Of a DNA stretch of 55,611 nucleotides, positions 35,043-43,220 are shown piece after piece. Every line of letters begins with the position of its first letter. Position 1 is the first letter of the stretch. This DNA comes from Candidatus Cloacimonadota bacterium (GTDB lineage: Bacteria; Cloacimonadota; Cloacimonadia; Cloacimonadales; Cloacimonadaceae). The stretch spans positions 1 through 55,611 of the forward strand of contig JAEWNJ010000128.1 of assembly GCA_023392795.1 (NCBI GenBank). Direction: 5' to 3'. The notes beneath the pieces were generated by a model. The model saw only the letters and a list, made by a program, of their open reading frames with translations. It was not told where the DNA came from and made no database searches. The position numbers and the translations under genes were made by a program.

Positions 35043-35136
35043 ACTCTCTTCCCACCCTCCCGCGTGCCACGCAAGAAGAATCCAGGTGAGTGGCAGGGTG
35101 ATGGGAAGCCACTGAAGCCAGTATGAGTAGAAAAGA
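35043..35136. repeat. Dispersed intergenic repeat, copy A
   Basis: About 92 bases align without gaps to 42913-43008, roughly three quarters identical by eye. The blocks ACTCTCTT, CCACCCTCC, GCGTGCCACG and the AAGCCA/GAAGCC end are exactly shared. CTTCCCACCCT near the left end can pair with AGGGTGATGGGAAG further right with a bulge, so it is hairpin-forming. Confidence 0.75.
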
Positions 35137-35305
35137 CGGTTCAATATGGATATACTCATACCGACATAAACGATCATCCCAGACTACCTACTTTGGCTGG
35201 ATGTGAGCCAAAAAGATAGATCCCAGAAACACGCATTATCCACAAGATATTCAATGGCTTGCGTCTTTCGGATTGATTGTGCAATACTGTATGGAAGGCT
35301 AATTG

Positions 35306-36328
35306 CTACCGCTCTGGTTTCAGATCCCTTAGCATGAGATCTTGCATTGCCATCCTGGGTTCCTTGCCTTCATACAGAATCTGGTATACTTGCTCCACGA
35401 TGGGCATTTCTACCCCCATTTCGCGCGCCAGAAAACGTACGCTACGCGTGGTGGCAACCCCTTCGGCGACCATTGCCATGGAGCCAAGGATATCCTCCAT
35501 CTTCTTGCCAGTGCCCAATTCATAGCCTACATATCTGTTTCGGCTGTGAGGACTGATGGCAGTGGTGATCAGATCCCCAATTCCAGAAAGCCCCATAAAG
35601 GTTTCCGGATCTGCGCCCAAGGCGCTGCCAAAGCGGCCGATTTCCACGATGCCTCTGGTCAGAAGAGCGCCCATGGTGTTGTCTCCAAAACCGAGCCCGG
35701 CGACGATTCCGGCGGCAATGGCAATGATGTTTTTTACTGCTCCGCCGATTTCCACTCCGATGATGTCCTGGCTGCGATACACGCGAAAATAGCTATTGGA
35801 AAAGATCCCTTGCAATTCTTTGAGCAGCTCTTCGTCCATTCCCGCCACGACCACAGTAGTAGGAATTCCCCGAGCCACTTCTTCAGCATGACTGGGGCCA
35901 GATAGGGCGCAGATCTTTCTTTGTACACTGGAGGGCAATACTTCCGCCAGGATGCGGTCAATGGTCTTCAGGCTTCCTTCCTCAATGCCTTTTGCCACGT
36001 TTACAATGGCTTTCAGAGAGGGCGAGAGGAAGATACGTTCAAATAGCTCTTTGGGAATGGCGTTAAGGGTGTTGCGGATAAATTGAGAAGGTGTGGCCAA
36101 TAGGATTATCTCGCTCCCGAAATCCGCCAGTTCTGCGAAGTTATCGGTAAAGCCTACTTCATCGAGTAGCACCACTCCTTTAAGGAGCAGTGGATTACCG
36201 TGATTCTGCTGTAGGAGGCTAAAATTTCGGGGATTATACTCCCAAACCAGGATATGATGACCGTTTTCAGCGAGAAGCTTGGAAAGTGCCAGCCCCCAGC
36301 CGCCACCGCCCAGGACTGCTATCTTCAT
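35306..36328 (-). CDS. gpsA: Glycerol-3-phosphate dehydrogenase [NAD(P)+]
   Basis: A 340-residue enzyme that reduces dihydroxyacetone phosphate to sn-glycerol 3-phosphate for phospholipid synthesis. The nucleotide-binding motif is AVLGGGGWGLALSKLLAENG. The substrate-site blocks are LSGPSHAEEVARGIPTTVV, VEIGGAVKNIIAIAAGI and GDLITTAISPHSRNRYVG. Length is normal. Its ATG overlaps the stop of the acidic CxxC protein gene by four bases, so it is in the same transcript as the pgs locus. Confidence 0.95.
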   Translation of the reverse strand: MKIAVLGGGGWGLALSKLLAENGHHILVWEYNPRNFSLLQQNHGNPLLLKGVVLLDEVGFTDNFAELADFGSEIILLATPSQFIRNTLNAIPKELFERIFLSPSLKAIVNVAKGIEEGSLKTIDRILAEVLPSSVQRKICALSGPSHAEEVARGIPTTVVVAGMDEELLKELQGIFSNSYFRVYRSQDIIGVEIGGAVKNIIAIAAGIVAGLGFGDNTMGALLTRGIVEIGRFGSALGADPETFMGLSGIGDLITTAISPHSRNRYVGYELGTGKKMEDILGSMAMVAEGVATTRSVRFLAREMGVEMPIVEQVYQILYEGKEPRMAMQDLMLRDLKPER

Positions 36329-36639
36329 TTGACTATCTTTTCACAGAATTTGCAGAGATCCTCATCATCATCGTCATCGTCAAAGTCATCTTCGTTGTCA
36401 TCGTCGGCAATCCAATCGGGACAAAAGAGCAGGTCTTCTTCGAAGTCCCAACCTTCAACATTTTCCAGACCAAAACGATTCAGGGTTTCTTCTTCCCAAA
36501 AGGAATAATGACACACGCCCTCGTTTACTCCCCAGACCAAAATGGGATTCTTGTAATGCCGGATCTCAACCTTGTGGTTCTCCACCAGATCGAGGAACTC
36601 TTTTATCTTCTTTTTGTTATCCTCTTTGCGAAACTGCAT
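36325..36639 (-). CDS. Acidic protein with poly-Asp run and CxxC, unknown
   Basis: A 104-residue protein I do not recognise. The N-terminal half is basic to neutral and likely folded (IKEFLDLVENHKVEIRHYKN, ILVWGVNEGVCHYSFWEEE). The C-terminal part is extremely acidic, with a run of six Asp and more Asp/Glu around it, followed by LCKFCEKIVK, a CxxC motif. There is no signal peptide. The four-base overlap with gpsA and the 14-base gap to the barrel gene make co-transcription likely. The acidic run recalls metal-binding or cation-buffering tails. The function is unknown. Confidence 0.75.
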   Translation of the reverse strand: MQFRKEDNKKKIKEFLDLVENHKVEIRHYKNPILVWGVNEGVCHYSFWEEETLNRFGLENVEGWDFEEDLLFCPDWIADDDNEDDFDDDDDDEDLCKFCEKIVK

Positions 36640-36653
36640 GGCTACCTCACATC

Positions 36654-37784
36654 CTAGAACTTATATTTCACCATTGCGGAGAGACGGTTCTCGCTGAATT
36701 CCTTCAAGCGCGTCACGCTCTCATTGGGTGAATCTACATTCCTGAAGATATGTAAGTAGTCAAGGGATAAATTCCATTTTGGAGACAGCTTAACGTTTAT
36801 GCCAGCCTTAGTATTTGTGCTGGAATACTCTCTGCCGCCATACCAGTCATCATTTCCTTGATAGTAGCGGTCTTCACGGCTCAGTTCCAGATAGGGTTGC
36901 CAACCGGTTTTCGCTGTGCTATTGCCCACAATGGGCATCATTTTGTAGCGCAGGACTCCTTTATAGATGTTGCTTTCATAGCTGCCGTCATTTGCACCGG
37001 GTACCTGGTCTGAATCCGCTTTGTATTCCCGGAAGCTGTAGGAACCTTGCACTGAGATGGTCCGGAAGCTATAGCGCGCACCGAGTTCTGTGGTCATCGT
37101 ATTACCGTCGGCTTCGGTGAAGTATTGGTTATAGTATAAATCCTCGTATCTGAAGTTTCCAAAGGCGGTCACATTCTTGATAGGCCTGAGGATCACATCT
37201 GCGCGGTAAAGATTGCGCTCGTAGGAATACTTCTGGAGCTCTCCGGTACCATCGCTATCGTTAAAATGCCGATAGTAGATCTCGGGATAGTAACCGTAAA
37301 GAGCGCTGGCGCTCCAGTAATGACGATCCACGCGAAAGCGAAGCAGAGTATCTTGCCTGCGTTTATCGGTATTGCTAACATTCCTGGTGATAACTCCGCT
37401 GACCGATGGGGTGAATTTCCACCATTTGTATTGCATGGGATAAGCCAGATCGAGTCTCGTGCTAATGTTCAGATCATCCGTGGTCTGAACATAGCTGAGG
37501 TTTTCATGCTCATTGTCCCAGCGGTCCATATCATAGTCCGAGAGCTGAAACACGTTGTCCGTATAACCCAGTCCAACGCTGATTTCACCCTCCAGAGCGG
37601 CGTGTAAGCCAGTGCGAAAGATGATCATCATCATAAAGCAGAGGATGATGGGACGGAAGTTTTTGCGCCGGGTAAGGCTTCGAGTACCCCTTATCCGTTT
37701 GGGTTCGTTTTGCTTCTGGCCTTCCGCGCCTTCCGGATAGATCTCGCGAACTTTTTCCGGATCAAGGTTATCAGTATTTTGCAT
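36654..37784 (-). CDS. Outer-membrane beta-barrel protein of the pgs locus
   Basis: A 376-residue protein with alternating amphipathic strands from about residue 70 to the C-terminus, ending in MVKYKF; a terminal Phe is typical of BAM substrates. Strand examples are EISVGLGYTDNVF, KFTPSVSGVITRNVSN and TELGARYSFRTISVQGSYSF. The hydrophobic signal (IILCFMMMIIF) begins only at residue 46, after a hydrophilic Arg/Lys-rich stretch. No closer start codon is visible. The position directly after pgsB-pgsC-pgsW and an exported protein suggests the outer-membrane outlet or anchor of the polymer. That role is inference. Confidence 0.82.
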   Translation of the reverse strand: MQNTDNLDPEKVREIYPEGAEGQKQNEPKRIRGTRSLTRRKNFRPIILCFMMMIIFRTGLHAALEGEISVGLGYTDNVFQLSDYDMDRWDNEHENLSYVQTTDDLNISTRLDLAYPMQYKWWKFTPSVSGVITRNVSNTDKRRQDTLLRFRVDRHYWSASALYGYYPEIYYRHFNDSDGTGELQKYSYERNLYRADVILRPIKNVTAFGNFRYEDLYYNQYFTEADGNTMTTELGARYSFRTISVQGSYSFREYKADSDQVPGANDGSYESNIYKGVLRYKMMPIVGNSTAKTGWQPYLELSREDRYYQGNDDWYGGREYSSTNTKAGINVKLSPKWNLSLDYLHIFRNVDSPNESVTRLKEFSENRLSAMVKYKF

Positions 37785-37792
37785 AAGGCTAC

Positions 37793-38614
37793 CTATTTCT
37801 TTAGCATCAGGGGACGTGCCATAAACATATGATCACTATCCGCTCTCAATTCATATTCAGAGCTGCCGTCATTGGCGGGCAGGACGATTTTTTTACCTAT
37901 TGTCAGGTATTTTACGCCGGTAGCGCTGAATTTGGTGCTTCTGGACAGGCCAAATTCGTAACTATCCACCTTTACACCGTCTTTGTATAGGCTGAATCTG
38001 GGCATTGTGCGGTCGGTTAGCCGGGCCCGGATATACACCACGCCGTCGCGGCCGTTATTGAGGCTAAACCTGAGAGCCTGGGCGGAATTGAAGGTATAAT
38101 ACTCGCTGGAAGTGGAATTGTGATTGATATCGATCATTCCCGCGTGTGCTTTGATCTCTCTGTCCGGAGTCTTCACTTTTTTGGGTTTGGGTTGGATGGT
38201 GATCATCTGGAAAGCGCGCATATAGATGCTACGCGGATAACAGAGGATTTCCACTGTCTTGGCACCCTGGGGAATCTCAAACTCGATGTTGTCGTACATA
38301 TAGTAGCCATCCAGACGATGGCTCAGTTTCAGATCATATGTTACTTTGTCTTTGCCGAAGATCACGTGAATCTGGGGTTTCCGGAGGGATTCGATGCCAA
38401 AGCTGCGCAATTGCACCTTTTGAACTCCTTCTACATTCAGTTTCATTGTCCGTTCCGGCAGGGAGCGATAATACCATTGGTTTACGCTTTCTGTCTTTAA
38501 TATGCGACGGTTACCTGGATTTTCAAAGCTCATGATGCGGGTACGTACAGTTTGCCCTATCAGGGCAGATGTGGCCAATACACAGGCCAGCACAGTTATG
38601 ATATATTTATTCAT
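37793..38614 (-). CDS. Exported protein of unknown function in pgs locus
   Basis: A 273-residue protein with a signal peptide (KYIITVLACVLATSALIGQ). The body is beta-rich without known catalytic motifs; segments include RILKTESVNQWYYRSL, DIEFEIPQG-like strands and LRFSLNNGRDGVVYIRARL, suggesting one or two sandwich folds. It lies 12 bases after pgsW and 8 bases before the barrel gene. A periplasmic link between PgsW and the barrel is plausible. I do not recognise a family. Confidence 0.75.
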   Translation of the reverse strand: MNKYIITVLACVLATSALIGQTVRTRIMSFENPGNRRILKTESVNQWYYRSLPERTMKLNVEGVQKVQLRSFGIESLRKPQIHVIFGKDKVTYDLKLSHRLDGYYMYDNIEFEIPQGAKTVEILCYPRSIYMRAFQMITIQPKPKKVKTPDREIKAHAGMIDINHNSTSSEYYTFNSAQALRFSLNNGRDGVVYIRARLTDRTMPRFSLYKDGVKVDSYEFGLSRSTKFSATGVKYLTIGKKIVLPANDGSSEYELRADSDHMFMARPLMLKK

Positions 38615-38626
38615 CTTAAGTTTCCT

Positions 38627-39745
38627 TTACAGCTCTTCGTCGGGATCCACGATGTTCGCCATAAACCTGCGGTCATGACGATCAAATATTATCACGGCGA
38701 TGATAGCCAGGATCAGTAACGCGAGGCATATGGACGCTACCGTGACGTTATGAATCGTGGAACTGAAGACCGCGCCTTCTCCGGGAACTGGTCTATGATC
38801 CACAGCGAGGTTCAATTGATAATCGCGGGCCCAGCGCAGGATGCGGCGAACGTGAAGCACGGGAACGTTGTTCTTGGCCATCTTCATCATCACGCCTTCT
38901 TTTTCAAAATTGCGTTCTGCCAGCTTGGTATTCAATCCTTCGGGGATCAGGCGCGCGTTGGGTTCGCTACCCACGTTGGCCAGTCCACCTCCGATGTTTA
39001 CAAACATGCGGTAGCGTTTCTGTCCACCCAAAAGCTCGTGGTAAGCTGCCATTCTCAGATCCACGTTTTCATTCAGATTCGCACCGGCTAAAAGAGGAAC
39101 ACCATTTCTCTGCATGGCATTTTTCAGCATGGCCAGCCCGTTATCCGATAGTCCCACGCCCAGATCTTCGCTGCCACCCAAAGAGGCATAGCGGGATCCG
39201 AAATCTAGCAAGCCGCGATCCTTGAGGATGCTTTCCATGTCCAGCCAGGTAAGCTCTTCGCGGTTAGCACCGTATGAGGCAGAAGAAAGTGAGGTGATGA
39301 TCACGGGATCAAGCTCCAGCACTGTGATGGCGGCATATAGCGCCAGGTTTACAGCAGGGTTGCTGCCGGTGATACCCACGGCAATCTTTTCACCTTGTTT
39401 TGCGCGGCTGAGTTCATCCACAAAGATGGCTGCGATATTAGGATTGATGGCTGCCTGTTTCTCGGAGAGCAGTCCGCGGTCGGTGGTGATGGCAGAGAGA
39501 CGGTGACCGATCAGGCCAGTCTGGAAGGGATCATTGATGGGATCGATCTCGATGCCGCGAGCGTGGATTTCGTCCTGCAAGGCATCCAGATAGCTCTGCA
39601 TCAGATTCACCGCTGCCAGTTTCTCATCATGATGATCACTCTTTATCTCGACAAAGCTATAAGCAGCCACCAGATAGAGACCTACGGCAAGCACGCTTAG
39701 TAGAATGAGGCTGAGGCCGGATTTCAAGGAGGGACGATACATCAT
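38627..39745 (-). CDS. pgsW: Poly-gamma-glutamate system protein PgsW
   Basis: A 372-residue protein matching the poly-gamma-glutamate system protein (PgsW) family as I know it. The ATG at 39745 has GGGAGGTG four bases upstream, inside the end of pgsC. A nine-residue longer reading has no such support. One N-terminal membrane helix (about 9-27) and one near the C-terminus (VASICLALLILAIIAVIIF) enclose a periplasmic domain with GEKIAVGITGSNPAVNLALY, SYGANREELTWLDMES and VNIGGGLANVGS. PgsW accompanies PgsB and PgsC in Gram-negative loci that lack the usual PgsA/CapA; no pgsA is seen here either. Confidence 0.88.
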   Translation of the reverse strand: MMYRPSLKSGLSLILLSVLAVGLYLVAAYSFVEIKSDHHDEKLAAVNLMQSYLDALQDEIHARGIEIDPINDPFQTGLIGHRLSAITTDRGLLSEKQAAINPNIAAIFVDELSRAKQGEKIAVGITGSNPAVNLALYAAITVLELDPVIITSLSSASYGANREELTWLDMESILKDRGLLDFGSRYASLGGSEDLGVGLSDNGLAMLKNAMQRNGVPLLAGANLNENVDLRMAAYHELLGGQKRYRMFVNIGGGLANVGSEPNARLIPEGLNTKLAERNFEKEGVMMKMAKNNVPVLHVRRILRWARDYQLNLAVDHRPVPGEGAVFSSTIHNVTVASICLALLILAIIAVIIFDRHDRRFMANIVDPDEEL

Positions 39746-39746
39746 C

Positions 39747-40202
39747 TTACACCTCCCCGCCAAATACAACCATCAGCATCAGACGTACCAATACAGCCGC
39801 GATGGTGATGGTGGATACGGTCTTCCAAAAACCCTGTCGCTCGAACCAATTGGCGATGAGACCGGGAACTATGTAACCGATGGATTGCATCTGAAACTGG
39901 TGGATTGTAAGCTCGTGTACCACCAACATGCGTGAAGCCCAACCCAGGATGAACCCGATCAGGATGCTTAGGACCATGCGGCGTTTACCAAAAAGCAGTG
40001 TAAACTGACTTATCAAACGAATGATGCCCCATGTGAGCAAACTGATGATCAGCGTGCCTAGAATCTGCATGGGTTTATCCAAATATAGCGCGATGTAGCC
40101 TGGCACAACGATACCGCCCGCAGACGCGCCTAATAACTCTGAAAAGATCAATGAGATAATTACGCCGATTCCTACTGCGGCTTGAACTACTGCTTCAACC
40201 AC
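39747..40202 (-). CDS. pgsC: Poly-gamma-glutamate biosynthesis protein PgsC/CapC
   Basis: A 151-residue membrane protein read from a GTG at 40202 with AAAGGAG six bases upstream. The start lies eight bases inside pgsB. A longer in-frame reading exists but would exceed the family size (about 149). The blocks GIGVIISLIFSELLGASAGG, VPGYIALYLDKP and GYIVPGLIANWFERQG are characteristic of PgsC. It forms the membrane part of the synthase with PgsB. The gene order pgsB-pgsC-pgsW is intact. Confidence 0.93.
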   Translation of the reverse strand: MVEAVVQAAVGIGVIISLIFSELLGASAGGIVVPGYIALYLDKPMQILGTLIISLLTWGIIRLISQFTLLFGKRRMVLSILIGFILGWASRMLVVHELTIHQFQMQSIGYIVPGLIANWFERQGFWKTVSTITIAAVLVRLMLMVVFGGEV

Positions 40203-41388
40203 GACCAGCTCCTTTATTCGCTTTAGGTATTTTATGTTTAAAGTGGGCAACGATCTGTGCCCCGTATTTCACCTGACCGGCGATATTGCCGATGCCCAAT
40301 ACGTGAGATTCCCTCTCTGTCAGCTCCCAGACCTTCTGATATATCTGCTCGGTGAGAGGCTGTCCCAGAGCAAAGAGACGATCCCGGGGGATGCCGGTGG
40401 CCAGGGCGTAAGCTTCCACCTTGTCCGGGATTTCTCCGGTGAGGAGGATGTAGCTGTAATCCACTTGTTTCATGGCGTCCACCAGTTGTTGTGAACGGAA
40501 TAGACGATCGGCGCGGGAATTGATGATGATGATCTTTTGCACGTCCTTCAGGCTTCCGGTTACCATGTTAATGATATAAACCGTGGATTCTGGATCATTC
40601 GCGGCAAAGACATTGTAAAACTGGATCACTTTACCTCGGTCATCTACCTGGTACTTCTTTAGAGCTCCGGGGTCAGGATGTGCTTCTTGCATTCCCTTCA
40701 GCGCGATGTTTCTGGGTATTCCGACTTCGGCGCATACCGCAAGCGCGAGCTGCACATTTTCCTTATGTTCGATGTGGTGAAAGGCTGCCATCTCCGCATC
40801 AGTAACGTCTTTGGGCACGATCTTGTGGATCTTGCAACCGCGACGATCGGCCACTTTTTTCAAGATGCTGAACATATGCGTCTCTGCGGTGAAACATACC
40901 CCGCCATTGGGGATGGTATTGGCCAGACTCATAGTCACGCTCTGTACAGTGTTGCCCATCAAATCCAGATGGTCGGGACGGCAATTGGTGATCACGCTGA
41001 TCGTGCTTTTTACAAACTTACGTTCCGTGATCCATTGAAACACTGGATTCACCGCCATGCATTCGATCACAATGGCATCGGGCTTTTCCGCTGCCGCATA
41101 GCGATAGATGTACTTTTGCTCAATAATATTCGCCCCCTGCAGTCTGATAATAGCAGCCTCACGGCCATCAGAAAGCACGACCCGGGGCAAGGTGCCGGTA
41201 ATCTTGGCAATCGTCCTTTTGCCCCCAGCTCTCAAGCCGGCAGCGATCAAACGAGTCACACTGGATTTTCCCCTCGTGCCGTTTACATGAATGCGGATGG
41301 GAATACTGGCCACATTCCGGCTGTGTCTGCGATACTCCAAAACCCAATGCAGGATCAGGAGCATGGTCGCAATGATCAATACTGTCAT
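40195..41388 (-). CDS. pgsB: Poly-gamma-glutamate synthase PgsB/CapB
   Basis: A 397-residue Mur-ligase-like amide ligase with an N-terminal membrane helix (VLIIATMLLILHWVLEY). The P-loop NGTRGKSS is at 36-43; other blocks are ITGTLPRVVLSDG, VIECMAVNPVFQWITER and ITNCRPDHLDLMG. PgsB activates the growing polyglutamate chain with ATP. The ATG at 41388 has AGGA upstream. It is the first gene of the locus running through pgsC, pgsW, the exported protein, the barrel, the acidic protein and gpsA, and is divergent from the RibD-like gene. Confidence 0.94.
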   Translation of the reverse strand: MTVLIIATMLLILHWVLEYRRHSRNVASIPIRIHVNGTRGKSSVTRLIAAGLRAGGKRTIAKITGTLPRVVLSDGREAAIIRLQGANIIEQKYIYRYAAAEKPDAIVIECMAVNPVFQWITERKFVKSTISVITNCRPDHLDLMGNTVQSVTMSLANTIPNGGVCFTAETHMFSILKKVADRRGCKIHKIVPKDVTDAEMAAFHHIEHKENVQLALAVCAEVGIPRNIALKGMQEAHPDPGALKKYQVDDRGKVIQFYNVFAANDPESTVYIINMVTGSLKDVQKIIIINSRADRLFRSQQLVDAMKQVDYSYILLTGEIPDKVEAYALATGIPRDRLFALGQPLTEQIYQKVWELTERESHVLGIGNIAGQVKYGAQIVAHFKHKIPKANKGAGRG

Positions 41389-41618
41389 CTATTCCTCATG
41401 TACTTTAAATCCGTCTCTAGAGGCGAAGACGTCCAAAATTCAGGCGTATCTCCGCTTGAAGAACAGTGTGTGCAATATCCATTCCACTATTAGGAAAATG
41501 TGGCACAAATCATTTCCAAATCTCGAATATGGGGTTCTCACCATTACTGACTCTGTGTACAAAACCCCAGTCAGCCCTATCAGGACGCGAGTATATGTTC
41601 CAATGTTGACATCTTTAC

Positions 41619-41646
41619 TTGCCAAACCTCAGGTACCACCTATAAT
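41619..41646 (+). promoter_or_regulatory. Sigma-70-type promoter of RibD-like gene
   Basis: TTGCCA (41619-41624), a 16-base spacer and a perfect TATAAT (41641-41646) precede the ATG at 41681. GGAGG stands six bases before that ATG. The predicted leader is about 28 bases. Confidence 0.78.
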
Positions 41647-41680
41647 GTCTTGTATAGGTTATAAAACAAAGGAGGAAATC

Positions 41681-42478
41681 ATGAGCAGACCGCAAGTAGT
41701 ACTTTATGTAAGTGCATCCCTGGACAGCAGAATCACGATGGGCACAAATACCACGATGTTCGATACTTACAAACAACCGGAACTGTATGCCATGCTTTTG
41801 GAAAAGGATGACTGGGAATCGTTTACCCAAGCGGTCAAGAAACTTTACACACCTGATATGTTCTTGGAAGGCAGCAATATGCTCGTGGCCGAGACCGACG
41901 CCCTCACCCAGCTTCCTCCTTATCAAGGTGATCCTGCTTCACTATATGAGGATTTCCTCCCCTCGGACTTTCCACATCGTCCCGCCAGGAAGACCTGGAC
42001 CGCGGTGGTAGATGGCAGAGGGAGATTCCGCAATGGCTATACTGCTGAGTGCGACGATCCTGAAACCTACATGATACACCTTACTTCAGAGGCCGCCCCG
42101 CCTGAATATCTGGCCTTTCTGCGAGAACGTAACATCCCTTACCTTATCCAGGGAAAGGAAAGGGTGGATCTGCCCCTGATGCTTGAAAAAGTGAAGCAGA
42201 AGCTGGGAGTAGCTACCATTGCCACCAGCTCAGGGGGCAAGCTCAGCGGCGCCCTCATCCGCAGCAATCTTCTCGATGAGATCAACATATTACTCAATCC
42301 GATCGTAATCGGCGGATACACCATCCCCACTCTCTTTGCCTCTCCTGAACCATCCTGGCCCACTGTGCTGCCAAGCCAACTCGAGCTCTTGGAAGTAAAA
42401 AATCTGCCCAATGACAGGCTGTGGTTGCGTTATAAAGTAATGAATGGTTCCGGATTTATCGGGGCTGCAGTTTACTAG
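41681..42478 (+). CDS. RibD C-terminal-domain (DHFR-fold) reductase
   Basis: A 265-residue protein of the RibD_C/dihydrofolate-reductase superfamily. It starts at the ATG at 41681; the frame is open farther upstream, but the promoter and GGAGG site fix the start. Blocks include VVLYVSASLDSRITMG, IPYLIQGKERVDLPLML, VATIATSSGGKLSGALI and LLDEINILLNPIVIGG, the classic RibD-like NADPH site and C-terminal strands. Riboflavin-pathway members reduce the ribosylaminopyrimidine intermediate; others are general reductases. No riboflavin genes are nearby, so the substrate is open. It is monocistronic. Confidence 0.85.
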   Translation: MSRPQVVLYVSASLDSRITMGTNTTMFDTYKQPELYAMLLEKDDWESFTQAVKKLYTPDMFLEGSNMLVAETDALTQLPPYQGDPASLYEDFLPSDFPHRPARKTWTAVVDGRGRFRNGYTAECDDPETYMIHLTSEAAPPEYLAFLRERNIPYLIQGKERVDLPLMLEKVKQKLGVATIATSSGGKLSGALIRSNLLDEINILLNPIVIGGYTIPTLFASPEPSWPTVLPSQLELLEVKNLPNDRLWLRYKVMNGSGFIGAAVY

Positions 42479-42730
42479 TCCTGCGTGTTTGGTATTAAAG
42501 CTGAACTTGATGCCAGAGCGTCATCCCAGACGATCATCTGAGCGCCATATGGACTACTTTTCTACCATCACTTCATTTGAGCTTTTTTTTCTGCCAAAGA
42601 GGTATGGCACCACTCCATCTTGATGATGGGGAGGAGGTAGTGTTTATCCCGGATAATGCAGTAAGTTCCAGTTCAACAACCTGAATAAGTGTAGTGAGTC
42701 AATCCAATTGGGGGTATTCTTGTCCAGGCC

Positions 42731-42881
42731 CCCATACAACCTGGAGTATGGGCGCTCGCAGTCAAGCGCTCCGGACATGGCAGAATAGCGGTGAGACTAC
42801 CGCCTGTACAGTACCGGCGCTCGCCTGAAGCGCCGTGAAAGAAAAGACATAGGCGGTCCCTAGGCGGTACGGCGACCGCCT
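42731..42881. repeat. Cluster of five short hairpins
   Basis: Exact inverted pairs occur in series: CCCATAC/GTATGGG (42731-42752), GCGCT/AGCGC (42752-42769), GCGGT/ACCGC (42788-42803), CGGCGCT/AGCGCCG (42815-42835) and AGGCGGTC/GACCGCCT (42851-42881). The second and fourth share the pattern GCGCTCGC-N4/5-AAGCGC. It resembles a REP-like cluster. Confidence 0.8.
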
Positions 42882-42912
42882 GAACACCATTCCTGGTTTC
42901 CATTGCTGTTTC

Positions 42913-43008
42913 CACTCTCTTGCCACCCTCCTGCGTGCCACGGAAGAGGAATGCGGCTGGGTGGTAAGTGGGCGGAAAGCCAGCGAAGCCCAGATGAAGA
43001 GAGCAGAA
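42913..43008. repeat. Dispersed intergenic repeat, copy B
   Basis: Second copy of the element at 35043-35136. CTTGCCACCC pairs with GGGTGGTAAG (one mismatch), so this copy also forms a hairpin. It lies at the 3' side of both flanking genes. Confidence 0.75.
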
Positions 43009-43220
43009 TTGATCCCTATGAGGTCTTTGTGTGACCGACCTCGTGGCTAATATTCCTCCCATCATGATACTTCTTGCATGAACTCAAGGCATGGCGATAA
43101 ATGAATATATGCATCAATTTGCCTTTCCAGACATTTCCTTAAGGCATAATCCGGGTTTATTGCCCGGGCAGATGATGATCTGGTTACTTCAGATTGGCGA
43201 GATTGTTTTGAAGTAGTCCT

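Larger units (their letters stand above)
34921..35305. other. Spacer between gpsA and acyP
   Basis: 385 bases without a believable gene. It contains the acyP promoter (34945-34973) and one copy of a dispersed repeat (35043-35136). Short frames that cross the repeat have no homology-like character. The rest (35137-35305) shows no clear terminator or gene. Confidence 0.7.
42479..43220. other. 742-base gene-free spacer rich in hairpins
   Basis: No believable gene lies between the converging RibD-like and amidohydrolase genes; long frames across it are GC-rich repeat artefacts. It holds the hairpin cluster at 42731-42881 and dispersed repeat copy B at 42913-43008. The first 200 bases and the last 200 show nothing clear. 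Confidence 0.75.

Noticed and set aside
34971..35177. 68-codon frame on the minus strand before acyP
   Set aside because: Covers the dispersed repeat copy A and the -35 region of the acyP promoter; no supporting start.
36364..36405. Low-complexity trinucleotide tract as a slippage locus or sequencing error
   Set aside because: The GAT/GAC tract (Asp codons) keeps the frame and the gene ends cleanly in a four-base overlap with gpsA, so no frameshift is implied.
41291..41680. N-terminal extension of the RibD-like gene and its overlap with pgsB
   Set aside because: The promoter (41619-41646), GGAGG site and start of family similarity all place the start at 41681; the extension reads through the promoter.
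42731..43008. CRISPR array
   Set aside because: The repeated units are short, unequal and palindromic with no regular spacers, and no cas genes are present.
42673..43065. 130-codon frame on the minus strand in the spacer
   Set aside because: Runs across the hairpin cluster and dispersed repeat; no family-like segments and no ribosome site.
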